Shown piece after piece: positions 39,415-51,320 of a stretch of DNA of 64,000 bases; within the stretch, counting starts at the first letter, position 1, and each line of letters opens with the position of its first letter. A program made the translations under genes and the position numbers. Origin of the DNA: Galeruca laticollis (Eukaryota > Arthropoda > Insecta > Coleoptera > Chrysomelidae); the NCBI GenBank assembly GCA_963921935.1, contig OY998175.1, forward strand, positions 261,427,709-261,491,708, written 5' to 3'. The notes under the pieces were generated by a model that was not told the DNA's origin, did not search any database, and saw nothing but the letters and a program-made list of their open reading frames with translations.

Positions 39415-39454
39415 ACTAATCTCCCAACACATTATTAACAACATATATATATAT
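39415..39454 (-). promoter_or_regulatory. Core promoter of MMP gene 2
   Basis: On the minus strand a (TA)n tract (39444-39454) is followed about 30 bases later by GATTAGTTTC; the ATG is about 30 bases further. The initiator word GATTAGT is the same as at MMP gene 1. Confidence 0.55.
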
Positions 39455-39577
39455 TTTTTAAAAAACCCCCCAAAGATTCAATTACTGCGTGTCACGCATA
39501 AAATATTATATGTTACTTTCAAGCCACCCGGTACGAAATTCTTAGTAATATTTCAACATAAGTTACTTTAAGCCCCC

Positions 39578-39971
39578 CCCCCCGGTAGCGCGCCGCCTTA
39601 TCATCCTAACGGATCTTTCTCGACTACGTCACATTTTACAGCAAGAACCCGGTAGCGCGCCGCCTTATCATCCCAACGGATCTTTCTCGACTACGTCACA
39701 TTTTGCAGCAAGAAGCGTACGGTGCGCTCACATTGCAGCAATACCTTCCTTCGCTAATAATATGCATGAGAGCTTATGGCGGCATGTGTTGAACGTCTTG
39801 CTATAGACGCGAAGGTTGTGCGATCAAATCTCACTGAAGTTTTTTTTCAGATTTTTAAAACAGGACAAAAAATGGCGGCCTAAAATTAAAAACGCGCGCG
39901 CCGCCGCTCTCAGCGCCACCAAGCGGAGATTTTTGAAGTAGTGAGCCAGAACTGTCTTTGCTCTATCTACT
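39578..39971 (-). repeat. Right terminal inverted repeat of the Maverick element
   Basis: Reverse complement of 24613-25006 with about 5 differences and no indels, ending ATCTACT. It includes the mirrored 67-bp tandem pair and tRNA-like segment. A C run (39573-39583) at its inner edge is longer than the matching G run on the left. Confidence 0.93.
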
Positions 39972-39977
39972 ACCCTA
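39972..39977. repeat. Right 6-bp target-site duplication (ACCCTA)
   Basis: Identical to 24607-24612, directly outside the right TIR. Confidence 0.9.
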
Positions 39978-40086
39978 CTTAAAATTGTGGTGTGGTGGGA
40001 CAGCCAAAAAAATTGATTTGCGTCATTCGCACTGGTACGGAGTAGGGTGTACTTTTTTATTATTGTTAGTATGATATACGTTACAA

Positions 40087-41850
40087 GTGATATTTGTTGT
40101 GGTGAAGGGACATATTTTGCCTTCAGGAGTTTTGATATTTTTTTATATTATTAAAAATAACTACCTAATTATGGATTGGTCTGATAACGGTAGCTATAGT
40201 GAGGACACAAAGTACCAGCCTAGTGCTAATTCAAGTATACATGACACTGATGATAGCTATTCTGCATCAGTTGACGATGAAGATATAGAAAACATTTGCA
40301 TGGCCGACTGGAACGTTATGAGTGATCCTTCATCAGAATATGACTTCCATCCTGCAATAGATTTCGAAGAACTGAAAGTCCCGGTTACTCGTTTTAAAAG
40401 CTTTATAAGTCCACAGATTGTTCAAAAATTATGAGATTGAACAAAGAAAAGAGTAGAACTGTACTTCCAGCAAAATAATACTGGTACAGTGTTTGGTCTA
40501 CAGTGGAAACTGATTGAAAATTATGAGATATATGTTTTCATAACTCTCCATTTCCTCACAGGATTAGTAAAATGTCCTCAAATTACGGATTATTGTAGTA
40601 GCAGTATACTATGTGCTGGGCCAAAACTGTTTCATAAATCTGTTATGAGTCGAAACAAGTGAGTTTCTAAGTTGTTAGTCTTATATACCTGTTTTATGTG
40701 TTTTTAGGTACCTTTCCATTTAAAAATTTATTCGCTTTTCGCCACCAGAATATGCTAGACCTCAAGCTTCATTGTCGAGACTAGGAATTTTCATGGCGAT
40801 GGTGGGAGAAAATTGCATGTTATCGGTTGATCCAGGGCTGGTTTTTGTCATTGACGAACAGTTGATGTTAGATAAAGGCAGGCTACATTTCCGACAATAC
40901 ATCAAATCAAAAAGTAGCAGAATTGGCATAAATATATTTTCGCTGTGTCCAAGCGCGCCCCATTTGAGGAGATATACTTCTAATTTTTGTTTGAATATCA
41001 GCAAAGATATCTATGATGCCTCACATATACCTGGTACTGAAAATCTTCCTATTTCGGAACGCATTGTGGTTCGCCTGGCCGCATCTCTATCGAACACCGA
41101 ACGAGTAATTATTTCGGATAATTGGTACACTTCGGTGCGACTTTATGAATTTCTACTTACCCAGGACATTTATATGACTGGAACAATCCGAACTAATCGA
41201 GGGGTTGCCAGTGAGTTAACTAAAATTGCACTAGAACCTTATCAATCGTGTTTTGTACGGAAAGATATGCTGTTGCTTGTAAGATTCAAAGACAAAAAAG
41301 ATGTGTTTTCACTGACTAGTAAACATACGGCGAGTTTTTATGTCACTTATCAGGTGGAAAAATAGCAACATTAAAAAAACCCGCACATATTGATTTTTAT
41401 AATAAAAATATGGGTTCAGTTGATGCAGTTGACCAAGAAATAGAACCTTATAATTGCTTGCGAAGAAACTACACTTGGTTAAGGTCTGCACTCAATACAC
41501 CAGATGCTGTCAAACTACAGAGTTCTATATAACAATGCAAATGAAGGCTCCCAAGGTACCATGTATGATTATACAATATTGTGTTGTGATAGGATTTTGA
41601 AAAAATATAGTAAATGATATCGTAAAATCGCAAGTGATACAAATAAACCTAAGATATCACACGTTATGGTAGATTTACCAAAATAAAAAGGTAAACAGCG
41701 TGCAATTCGAAAAGTTTGTGTCATTTGTCGACATAATGGAACAAGAAATCTCACAAGAAAATGTTGCCTTGAGTGTCCAGATAAGCCAGAATTATGCTGT
41801 GCCGAACATTTCCTTGAATACCAGAAATAAAAGCGTTTTTCAAATTTCAT
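40087..41850 (+). pseudogene. piggyBac-type transposase, broken
   Basis: An acidic N-terminal segment from the ATG at 40171 (MDWSDNGSYSEDTK) ends at a stop near 40434. The catalytic region is open at 40772-41365: VIDEQLMLDKGRLHFRQYIK (first Asp region), SERIVVRLAASL, IISDNWYTSVRLYEFLL (second Asp region) and TGTIRTNRGV. After a stop come the NMGSVDAVDQEIEPYN box and a Cys-rich end encoding VCVICRHNGT, KCCLECP and CCAEHF near 41713-41840. The order matches piggyBac transposases. A stop, missing segments around 40434-40770 and frameshifts make it non-functional. Ends of the element were not found. Confidence 0.75.
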
Positions 41851-42289
41851 TTTGTGATAACCTTATAATAATAATATATATTTTTAATGACCGTTGATAC
41901 TCAATTTCTTATATCTTCATGGGTTTCGGTCAGAAATAAAATCACTTACTTATAGTGGTAACGTTTCGGTTTATTTTATTTAAACCATTTTCAAAACATT
42001 CTAAAAATATTTAAAACACAATACATTCATTTTAATACATATAAATAAAATATATTTCTTTAAAACTTACTTTTTGATTACGCCTCCGTAGAGGCTTGTC
42101 TACTACTGTACAGTAGTATTTCTTAAATTAAAAAAAGATAATTATTACACATAAAAACAAACAATATAAACAATGAACTATGTTAAAGATAGTTGACATG
42201 TATATTACAGAATGTCTTAATTAAATTAAAATTAGAACTAGAGACCTATTTTTTAATTTTTAATAACTAGGTTAGGTGTAGATATTCGT

Positions 42290-42598
42290 TTATAATAGTA
42301 AGTTCGTATATATACAACTTAAGTTATCTATGTCAGTTCTGAAATTTACTGAGTCAGGATTCTTCTTGATATTTATCATTTCTTTTATTAAGCTTTTACT
42401 ATTATTTTTTTCTGTAGTTATTATTTCTACGTTGTTGAAATTAGAAGAGTGATTTTTATCAAGTGAATGTTTTGATAATGCAGTACATTCATTGTTATTT
42501 CCAACCGATATCTGGTGTTGTTGAAATCTTTTATGTAAATATTGGCTAGATTGACCAATGTAAGTACCATTGCAATCAGAACTATTTATTTTATACAT
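42290..42598 (-). pseudogene. GIY-YIG endonuclease end of the second Penelope family
   Basis: 102 codons with YKINSSDCNGTYIGQSSQYL followed by the Arg/His helix (HKRFQQHQ) and SKHSLDKNHSSNF. This is the usual C-terminal nuclease of Penelope-like elements, detached from the reverse transcriptase by upstream breaks. Confidence 0.7.
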
Positions 42599-43495
42599 TG
42601 AGTTTATTGTGTTCTTATTATCTGGTTTGGGTTTAAAAAAAAGTTTATTTTCTGTAATGTTATTTGGTTTATCTGCAATTTTAATATTAAATGGTGTTAT
42701 GCATTTTTATATTGGTTTATTTATATCGGGAATGTACGGAAGTGAAATATATTTTGATGGATTACATTGGCTATTACACTTTAATTTGTTGTAATAGTTG
42801 TTAATTCTCTGTTTAATAATGGGCTCATAAAAATGTTTAGGATAATTATTTAAATCCAAGGTATTTTTGATTTTCTTAATATTATTAGGCCTGTGTTTTG
42901 GATGTGATAATTGTACCGCTCTATCAGTGAGGGCAGTGACAACACTCTTCTTGTATTTTATGGGAGCGTATTAATTATAGTTAAAATATCGTTGAGACCA
43001 TACATTTTTTATGAACCAATTTGTTAATATTCGACCATTGTTTTCATATTCTATATCCATATCTAAAAAATTAATAGAACGATTTTTGTCCATTTCTATG
43101 GTGAAGTGTGATTTTTTATTGAAGCTTTTGAAAAAGATTGGTTTTTCTGGTAACTCTGCTTAAACATTGGATTATAAATATTCAAGTACTAAGTTTGCAA
43201 TCGGAGCAGAAATTGGAGATCCCATTGCTGTTCCAAAAATTTGTTTGTAGAAATCGTCACCAAATTGAAAATAGGTGGAATTCAAACACAAATCGACAGC
43301 CTCGCAGAACGCATCTAAGTCTAATGGCGTGAGGTTCTTGATTATATTCCACTTATTTTAAATACATTTGATTGCAAGATCCGTAGGAATGTTTGTGTAT
43401 AAAGATACAACGTCTAGTGAAATTATTCGGTAATTTGGAGGAATGATTTGCTTCTTAATAAAATTACAAAATTCCCACGAATCTTTTATATGATT

Positions 43496-43795
43496 TTATG
43501 TTAGTCCAATTACAGATGATAGTGTATTGGATAAAAATTTTGATAATTTATATGTAGGAGCATCAATGTTAATAACAATTGGTCGCAGTGGAATACCTGG
43601 TTTATGTAATTTGGGTAAACCATATATGAAAGGTAGAGGACCATTATGACATATTATTTCCGATTTGGTTTTGAAATCTAGTAAGTTGCTTTTAAACCAT
43701 TTATTATCCAAGTTATTGATTTTAACCTGAATAGCAGTTGTTGGGTCATTACAAATTTTTTTGTATGTTAGATTGTCACTTAAAAGAGTAGCCAT
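43496..43795 (-). pseudogene. Early reverse transcriptase fragment of the second Penelope family
   Basis: 99 codons including GPLPFIYGLPKLHKPGIPLR and PIVINIDAPTYKLSKFLSNT, the fingers motif of Penelope-like reverse transcriptases. It ends in a stop before the palm. Confidence 0.75.
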
Positions 43796-44129
43796 TTTCG
43801 TAATATATTCCTCTTTCTACATTAAAACTGTCTTATTACATTTATCCGCATTTAGAATCAATATGTTTGAATTCGATTTTAGGAAATATTCAGTTTGTTT
43901 ATTGTAATAATTGAATCTGTTTCTAGTAGTTTTCTTTTACTTCATTATATTTGTGTTTATAATTCGTTAATATGTTACAAATTTTGTTTCTAAGTATATT
44001 TTTTTCGTTGTTTTCTAAGAAATTTATTCCGTTTCCTATATTTGCAATAACTCCATCTATCGAGAGAAAATACACACAGTGGCATATGTTTTATGATTCG
44101 TATCAAACTCTAGGAGCAAAGAGAACAAA

Positions 44130-44710
44130 GTGTCCAGTCCTTTATCCAGATATGAAATAAATTCTGCCTTAGTACTGGTCCTTCGAAATTTGCAGTTCCA
44201 ATGTTTTCATAAGAAAATGTTTGAACTGAAATCCCGTAAGCCCATATTTGACAAGAGCATATGGGTTCTTAATCCTTCCCTAAATGAGCAAGGACTCATT
44301 TGTGTAGGAGGGCGTTTGCCGCACGCAGACATCCCCGAGCATCAAAAGCACCCTGTGCTTCTTGCTGATAGAAATAATGTAGTTTCTCTCCTGCTCAAGA
44401 GAGAGCATATCAGATTGGGTCATGCTGGGGCTCAAACTGTCCTTACCAATGTACGCTTGAAATATTGACCATTGAATGGAATTCGAGAAGTACAGAAGTT
44501 TATCCATGAGCGCATGATCTATTTTCGTTTTCGAGCAATAACCGCTCAACAAAAAGAAGATGGCGTTCTTCCATTGGAGTGGCCTTAAGGCCGCATTATG
44601 GAAATTATACATGGCCCTGACCAAAGGGTTCATGCCATCAAAGACGGTGTCTTCGTTAGACCTATTGTAAAGTTCTATTCACTGCCAAGCGCAGAATTAT
44701 TAAATCCATC
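44130..44710 (+). pseudogene. BEL/Pao pol fragment with internal deletion
   Basis: Reads SIWVLNPSLNEQGLICVGGR, then HQKHPVLLADRNNVVSLLL and REHIRLGHAGAQTVLTNVR (zinc-binding integrase N-terminal domain), a stop, then REVQKFIHERMIYFRFRA. It jumps directly to LPLEWP, a stop, GRIMEIIHGPDQRV and FVRPIVKFYSLPS, the DUF5641-like tail. The integrase catalytic core is missing between them, so a deletion removed it. Independent of the BEL/Pao piece at 2-560. Confidence 0.75.
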
Positions 44711-47699
44711 CGAGAGCTCTTGTGTGTTATACATCCGCAAAATAGGTCCTTGTTATTTCGAGGTCGTTTCCCTAGTGTTGTTTTTTTCTTTTTCCTTTGT
44801 TGTGTATTGAAATCAGGGATTTCAACAGGACGGGAGTATGTTCAGAACACGTTCGAACAATTTTTTTATTCTAAATTTAAATATCTACGCAACTTGTTTT
44901 AGTTTTGGAAAGAGAAGAGAAATCAGTGTCAGTGTCAATCAATTTTTCCACCTACACGGGGAGTTGCTTTGCTTAATATAAATTAGTAATTCATCCAATA
45001 GCGCGGATAATTACGATAGGTAATTATTCATGAAATGAAATTGTTTTGAAGTGAAAAAACCAATCTCATTCTAGTTACATTAGTATTCGAGCTGATCTAT
45101 TTAATTTCCTGATTAAACCGGCGTAGTAATTTTGTAAATAATTATAATATTTTTGTCAGCTTTAAATCAATAATCAATTATTCTTGTCAGAAGTTTATAC
45201 CAGCTAGCGTTTATTTAGAGATTTCCAATCCACTATCAAAAGGTTATAGGAAAGTAGGTTCAAAAAATTCCCGAAAGTATCAAACTCAGACTGAACAAGG
45301 CCGGCATTATAAGCGATAGATGGTATTACTATCACTACTTCATTGGGAGAATACTCGAAACAAGAGACATGTAGACAAATTAAATATTCATTATTCATAA
45401 CTAACTTATTCCAGGCTCTCCATCCATATAATAATAATTACCTCCTTTAGCATGATCACCACAATGTTGATTTTCTCAAAAATCTACTGAAAACTTGCAG
45501 GAAATCAACTTTCTTGTTCCAGCCACCCTTCACTGAATCTATACTTTGAAAAATCTAGTCAATATTTTTTTCTAGTTTATTCCATGAATGGCAGAGAATT
45601 GGGAGGTCTAGCATTAACATATTTTTGGATTCTCCTTAGTAATGTTTGGAACTATTCTCTATCATCAACACAAAGGCTGCCTCGCGATGCATTACTTTGG
45701 GTATTTCTTGAAATTCCATTTTCGGAAAGCTTCTTTCCATTTCCACGATACCATTTTTGTCGAACTTCGCCAAGGAATTTGATATCTTCGACGTCCAAAT
45801 GTTCACCCAAGACTAGTTTTGGAATAAATGTCTTTGTATTGGGATACTCTATTGCAGTGTAACATTTTGTTTCCCTTCCTTTTTTCCAAATTAACTATCA
45901 GTAAGTGAGTATGAATGGCCTTTCACTGGGAAAGCATTCAATTTTTCATGAATAATCTCAGACCAATAATGATAAAACCATAGTGGTTAGGACGTATACA
46001 ACATAAGCATTTGAATTTTGAGCGTCACGACCATCCTCGAATAATCTTAGATTGGTGGTAGTCGGGACAGTTGTATTTTCTGAAGAGAGTCATAAAGAGT
46101 AGATGAAAACTAATCAGCCTATTTTTTTGCTAAATTTTCAAGTCATGAATAGATCATAGGACTTCAGTTCACGAGTATATAGTGATGTGATGAAGTGATT
46201 TCTGGTCTGCATGAAATTTTCCACTGAAACTTTCGGAAGGAACTTACTGTGACCATGACCAATGACCCATAAACAATTATTTTTTGTTTCTACTCAATTT
46301 TGGATAGTAAGAATCAAGTAAAAAAAATTTTTTCTACCACAAATGCATCTGCTACAATACCATTAAATTTACAAGGTTTTGTGAAATTCCATTCAAAGGA
46401 TGGATGTATTGCTGGATGTATAGAAGGATGTTTTGACTAGACAATATAATTGTGGTTCCGAAAAGAACCCTCAGTTTCAAATTTTGCAGTGAAAGACTTT
46501 TATTTTCCAAATATCTTTTTCTGGCTCTCCCAATACATTATAAATAATTTGGTCTCCTTTATATTAACGATCCACTCATATGTAGATAACAAATCCTCAA
46601 CATATATGTATTGAAGAAAATCTGATATGTCATATGCACATTTTCAACCTTACTTTATAGAGAATATTCCTTCCTGAACAACTTCTCATTTATATCCAAC
46701 GGTCCTTGCTATCAATTCTGCACAGTTATCCATGTTAGTTGAAACTTCAATAAAAATTCTACAAGGATTAAAAAGTAATATGCTGGAGTTTCGCAATTTG
46801 TCTATCGCACTAGATGCGAGGGATTATTTTGGATAAATGATAACAGTTCATATTGTTGCGTTGAATTCTGAGCTTCTTATACGAGATATTTCTATTACGA
46901 AGCATATATAACCGATTTCACTAAATCAAAATGATCAGTAACTCAACACAGTATGCCAATAACTGATGTATTTCCATCAATTTCGCAAAAAAAAATTCAT
47001 TTTATAGAGAACTGAATTGAAAAAACCTAGACATTCAAATTGATTGGATGTAATGAAAATTAAAAACATATATTACGAGGATAAAGTTTCATCTAACTCC
47101 TCCAATATTAGCAGTATCTTGTATTATATAGAAAAGAAGCTTATTCATATCATTTCTCTCTGTTCATAGGATTCATACAATTTCCCAGAAGAAAGAACTG
47201 GCAGGATCGCCATGTGAGGATGAGAATTCCTTAATTATTTAAACAACATTTTCAAAACAACGCAAAAGTATTATATTACACTAGCAACCCAAATAAGATG
47301 ATTAGAATACAATTAATATTTATCAAACCTATTGCATAAAAATGCCTACATGTTTCCTGAAAACTCATTGCTGAATAATAATAATAACATATACTTCTTA
47401 CTCTGTACTAAATTCAGATGTTTTTATATTTAACTAGGATGGATTCTTAAACTATATTCACGTCTGAATCACCGTACACATATATGGTAGAATAATTGTT
47501 CACCATTTTAAATTTTACCGTGCTATCTAGTGAAGCTTTTAGTGGTCAATTCGACTTTCTCTATATTGCTGATCATCAGAACCCAACAATCGTCCGAGAA
47601 TAGTTGAGTTGTGTAGATGTATGTCAGTGATGGATTCTACTAACCGCAGTATGCATATATTGATTTTTTAGAAAAAACTGATGAGCCTTAATAATTATT
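44711..47699. other. Long gene-free stretch
   Basis: About 3 kb of AT-rich sequence. Open frames at 45204-45398 and 45584-45862 were examined and show no recognisable domain. No repeat ends, RNA genes or transposon motifs were identified. Confidence 0.4.
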
Positions 47700-48990
47700 C
47701 TCAATGTACTACTGTTTTGAATGAAACTTACTGTTTCTAGATAATTTCACAATATATTGAAAAACATGTTCAAAAATCTAAGAAATTAGACAATTGGTTC
47801 GATACTAAATATCATTGTTAACATTTTTGTACTTGATTATTCAATTTACAGGAAACCAACACACACTGATGTAACTATTACATATAATGCCAATAATCCC
47901 CTGTCAAATAAACTAGCAGCATATAATTCAATGTTACATAGAGCTTTTTCAGTTCCTATGAAGAAATTTATTTTTAATAGAGAAATTAATACATTTAAAC
48001 AACTAGCAACGTCCGACTGTTATGCATTGCAAATGATAAATAAATTATTTAACAAAAAAGGGAAAAAGTGGCATTACAACTAATATTTCCTGAACAAACA
48101 AACGAAATCAGAAATTATATAACCATCACTTGTTCAGGTAATATTTCTAATAACATTTCAAAGATGATATCTTTAGCTACAAATACAACAATTTCTTTCA
48201 AAACTGTATTGTGAGTACAAAATTGTTAAATGTAAAAACTGGAATATTCCCATTAATGATGTCTGGTATATATAAACTTAAATGTCCAGGATGTAATGCT
48301 GTCTATTTAGGTCAAACCCTTAAAAATTTTGAAATTAGATATAGTGACCACTCACTAGCATACATATTAAAACAATCAGATAAATCCCACTACGCAAAAC
48401 ATCTACTTGACACCAAACATTCATTGACACCTAACACAGAACTAGAAGTATTGCATGTTTGTGATAAAAAACAACAACTGGATTTCCTTGAAGATTTAGA
48501 AATTAGGAGACCCTTAAGAAATACACAATATCAAGGTGTCAACGAACAGATGAATCTAGGGAGTTCTCCACTTTCAAACTGTCTTCTTTAGTGATGATTT
48601 TAAAGATCAGGAGACATCATTTTTCTGGTTTCCAATATCATTGCAGAGTTATACTGATCTTAATTGGGAAAAAGATATCCAGGATATCCCCATAGAGCTA
48701 ATAATGTAAGCTCTAATATTTGTAATATCATGCTTCTTCTTTTTTCTATTAACATATATTAAGTCAATCACAAGGTAGCCAAAAATCATTATTAAACATC
48801 AGGTAGGCATCAAATAAAATGTAACTTCTGTCATTCTGACGATGATATTCAATATCGAAACAATTGTCATATTTCTTAGAATTTTTAACATTTTTTCAAT
48901 ATATTGTGGAACTATCTAGAAACAGTAAATTTCATTTAAAACAGTAATAGGAGTAGATTCCATGAAGTAAGGGTCGAGACAGTTATTTAA
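47700..48990 (+). mobile_element. Penelope-like element copy, 5'-truncated
   Basis: Same family as 16783-20202. The inverted terminal piece (47715-47810) is followed by the end of the reverse transcriptase region (YRKPTHTDVTI, KLAAYNSMLHRAF), the endonuclease frame at 48211-48591, the 3' untranslated part and the terminus reading GGGTCGAGACAGTT near 48970-48983. The reverse transcriptase catalytic half is absent. Several frameshifts are present. Confidence 0.75.
48211..48591 (+). pseudogene. GIY-YIG endonuclease end of the truncated Penelope copy
   Basis: 126 codons nearly parallel to the C-terminal end of the protein at 18617-19828 (SGIYKLKCPGCNAVYLGQTL, FEIRYSDHSLAYIL, SHYAKHLLDTKHSL). It is detached from any reverse transcriptase and therefore a relic. 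Confidence 0.75.
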
Positions 48991-50070
48991 TTCTCAATGT
49001 ATTCTTTGAGCTTGAGGTGGTACAGCTCTTCATATAGTTTTGTCATGTATTTATTCATAAACTGGAAAATGGTATCCTCAATAATTTGTACACATATGTG
49101 GAAAATGGATCTGATTGTTACAGAATACAAGAAAGCTCTGACCGACGAAGAGCTGGTCTGAATTCTTGAATCCATGAATCCTGTGAGAACTGCCGGTACC
49201 TTGATAGAGCAACAGCTTCGCTGAAAATTACACCTTGAGTTATTGGCCTTCTCCTTTTGCGTTGGCTTTCGGGTGGTGTACTTCCGTCTGACCTGGGCTG
49301 TTTCGGGCCTTTGGTCGGTGGTATTTGTTTTGGTGGTTCTGGCGCCCTCTGTCCTTTGCCTTCTCGACATATCTGAGAAAGTTGGCTTTGATTACAACCC
49401 TATTGCCTGTATGTAATCTTGTCCTTTCTTCACCAGTTCGCCTATTTTAGCTTCGGAGATATCAGATAGCTTTGCAGCTTTAATTTCTTCATCATACGGT
49501 CTACCTCTTCTACTGTTCTAACCCTCGCAGATTTTGTAGTTCCTGGCTTGGAAGATGTCTTTTGGCGATCCTGGCTTTGTGGCCTGCGGATTTTCTCCCT
49601 GCCCCAGTCTTAGGAACCTGTTCTTTTCTTTCCGATTTTCCTTGCTTTCTTGCTTTGGATACTCGGCGGTTTTTTCATTTATTTAATCAGGTCCATTTCA
49701 GTCCCACGAGCAGCTGGGGAAACTAGTCCACTCCCGCAGAGCCACGTATGCGGGGGCAAGGTCTACAAACTATGGGGTGCGACCAGTTACCCCACCCCAA
49801 AGAAACCGTTTAAATCAGCTATCACGCTAGTGCTATTCAGCCATCGGCACGGTATCTTAACAGGTTAGCTTGGGGAATATTTACAGACCTCTCTGTCTAA
49901 ATCCGCTGAGTTTTGTTGCAACTGGCTCACCACCTGAAGGATGCGACCTATAAACACACACTCCCAATCATGTTGGAATTACTTAACGGCCTTGGGATAG
50001 TTTAAAGCGGTGCAATGCCCTAGGGCTCTTCGTACAAAACGTATCCCCTGGGCTCCGTGTCTATTCTGTT
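48991..50070 (-). pseudogene. Possible 5' end of a non-LTR retrotransposon (leader and ORF1 remnant)
   Basis: This block is GC-richer than its surroundings. On the minus strand a leader-like GC-rich region (50060-49690) precedes a lysine/arginine-rich broken reading frame (KQESKENRKEK, ARNYKICEG, RGRPYDEEIKAAKLSDISEA, and from 49370 SRRQRTEGARTTKTNT with RKPTQKEKANN). The arrangement and basic, low-complexity composition fit ORF1 of Jockey/R1-like elements, but no CCHC or endonuclease motif was found. Low confidence. Confidence 0.3.
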
Positions 50071-51320
50071 CAACTTTACGCCGATTGTAAAAGCAACAGA
50101 TCCCTCCAATGCTAGATCTTCATATATAGAATGTTAATTTTTTAGCGATTTCAATATATCTTCTTAAATATTCTATATGATTTGGTGAAACTGCATACTG
50201 TAAGAACGAGGATCATGGGAAAAAACTAAATATGAGGAAATATACAGGGTGTGAAATTAAGAAAAAATGAATGTTTGCTTAGTGAGGCACTTTTACTACA
50301 CTGTAGATATCGGCATATATTCAAGAGATGGAGCATGTCGTTGCCTACAATTTTTATTGATAATTTTTTTGGATGATTTCCATAATAACGGAGTTATCAA
50401 CCGTTGTCACGATAAAAACTTCCCTGAACAAATCCAAACAGGTGTGTCCTATGGCCATGGCTATAGTGGTAGTATATACACATATAGATGGAATGAACCA
50501 CAGATCGACGAATCGCACCTTAGTCCAACTTTATAAACCGTTGAAAATGTACTTTATTTCGTGAAACTTTTTTCAAAAACTACAAACTAACTATACCGAT
50601 GATATTGTTTCGGTTCTGAATACTGACTGACAAATTTCTCTTAAAAGGAATGAATTTATACAGAACTAAAATGTACGACGTACGCAACTAGAGTCTGTTT
50701 CACGAAAGGTGAAGCCACTTGAAGTTGCAGATGTATGCACCAACTGGTTATAAAAACTTCCGCCATTTTGTAGAATTGAAAATCAGTAGTGTAACGATTT
50801 CACATTTTGAAGGTTAACACAAAATTAGAAAATTAATAATTTATTCCAAACAGTATTTTTTCTTTATTACATGGAATAAGAATTGATAATGCATCAATTC
50901 TATCCTATTATTGTGTAGTATTGCCATTGATAAATATAACAGTAATATATTGATTGATGTAGAAAATTAAAAACAAGGCAAAGTTGACTAATTTCCAGAA
51001 CTGTTCCACCATACATCAAATTTCTTAATACATTCATAAATAATGTTCTTAAATAGTCTAATTGATATTGCCCGATCTAATTCGGTAACATTATTGGCAG
51101 GTTTTACCATGGCCTCAAGAGGAGACCAACCTAATGCCCTCACTCTCCCAAACAATAAAGAGGATCGAGTTAACCTTGAGGGAACTTCGAAAGGAATCAA
51201 ATACAATAAATGACTAGATGTCTATATAAATATTTATTTTATACAATTGAATCATCATATTCAATTTACGTCGACTAGTGATAGAGAAAGCTTTCAATAG
51301 CTTTAAACATGAACACATGC
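50071..51320. other. Gene-free stretch with one dispersed repeat
   Basis: Bases 50555-50660 match 57465-57575 (shared words AACTACAAACTAAC-ATACCGA, TCGGTTCTGA-TACTGACTGAC, TTTCTCTTAAAA). TACAGGGTGTGAAATT at 50243 looks like a small transposon end, but no partner was found. The minus-strand frame 50988-51206 was not identified. Confidence 0.4.

Larger units (their letters stand above)
24613..39971. mobile_element. Complete Maverick/Polinton-type element carrying two metalloproteinase genes
   Basis: A 15,359-bp unit bounded by 394-bp TIRs starting AGTAGATAGAG and by the 6-bp duplication ACCCTA. Inside are the family's hallmark genes: DDE integrase with chromodomain, packaging ATPase, adenain-like protease, minor and major capsid proteins, a PLA2-domain protein and a DUF8207-like protein. 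All are intact. Two unusual points: matrix metalloproteinase genes lie just inside each TIR, and protein-primed DNA polymerase B, normally more than 1,000 residues, is absent. Genes fire outward from a central bidirectional promoter (about 31143-31212), while the MMP genes read inward. TIR identity of about 98.7 percent and intact frames indicate a recent insertion. Confidence 0.93.
41930..43960 (-). mobile_element. Second Penelope-like family, degraded, minus strand
   Basis: Minus-strand coding pieces: near 43795-43496 a reverse transcriptase part with KWFKSNLLDF, PLPFIYGLPKLHKPGIPLRP and INIDAPTYKLSKFL; then around 43260-43140 the GNSNGISNFCSDCKLST-like catalytic surroundings in broken frames; and at 42598-42290 a GIY-YIG end (MYKINSSDCNGTYIGQSSQ, then HKRFQQHQISVGN, SKHSLDKNH). 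It is clearly a different family from the element at 16783-20202. Multiple stops and frameshifts make it a fossil. Confidence 0.7.

Noticed and set aside
42570..42794. Plus-strand hydrophobic frame opposite the second Penelope endonuclease
   Set aside because: It is the antisense shadow of a recognised minus-strand coding fragment.
50988..51206. Minus-strand frame with FGRVRALGWSP, vaguely like the end of NAD-dependent epimerases
   Set aside because: Too short, no nucleotide-binding motif, no neighbouring exons; left unassigned.
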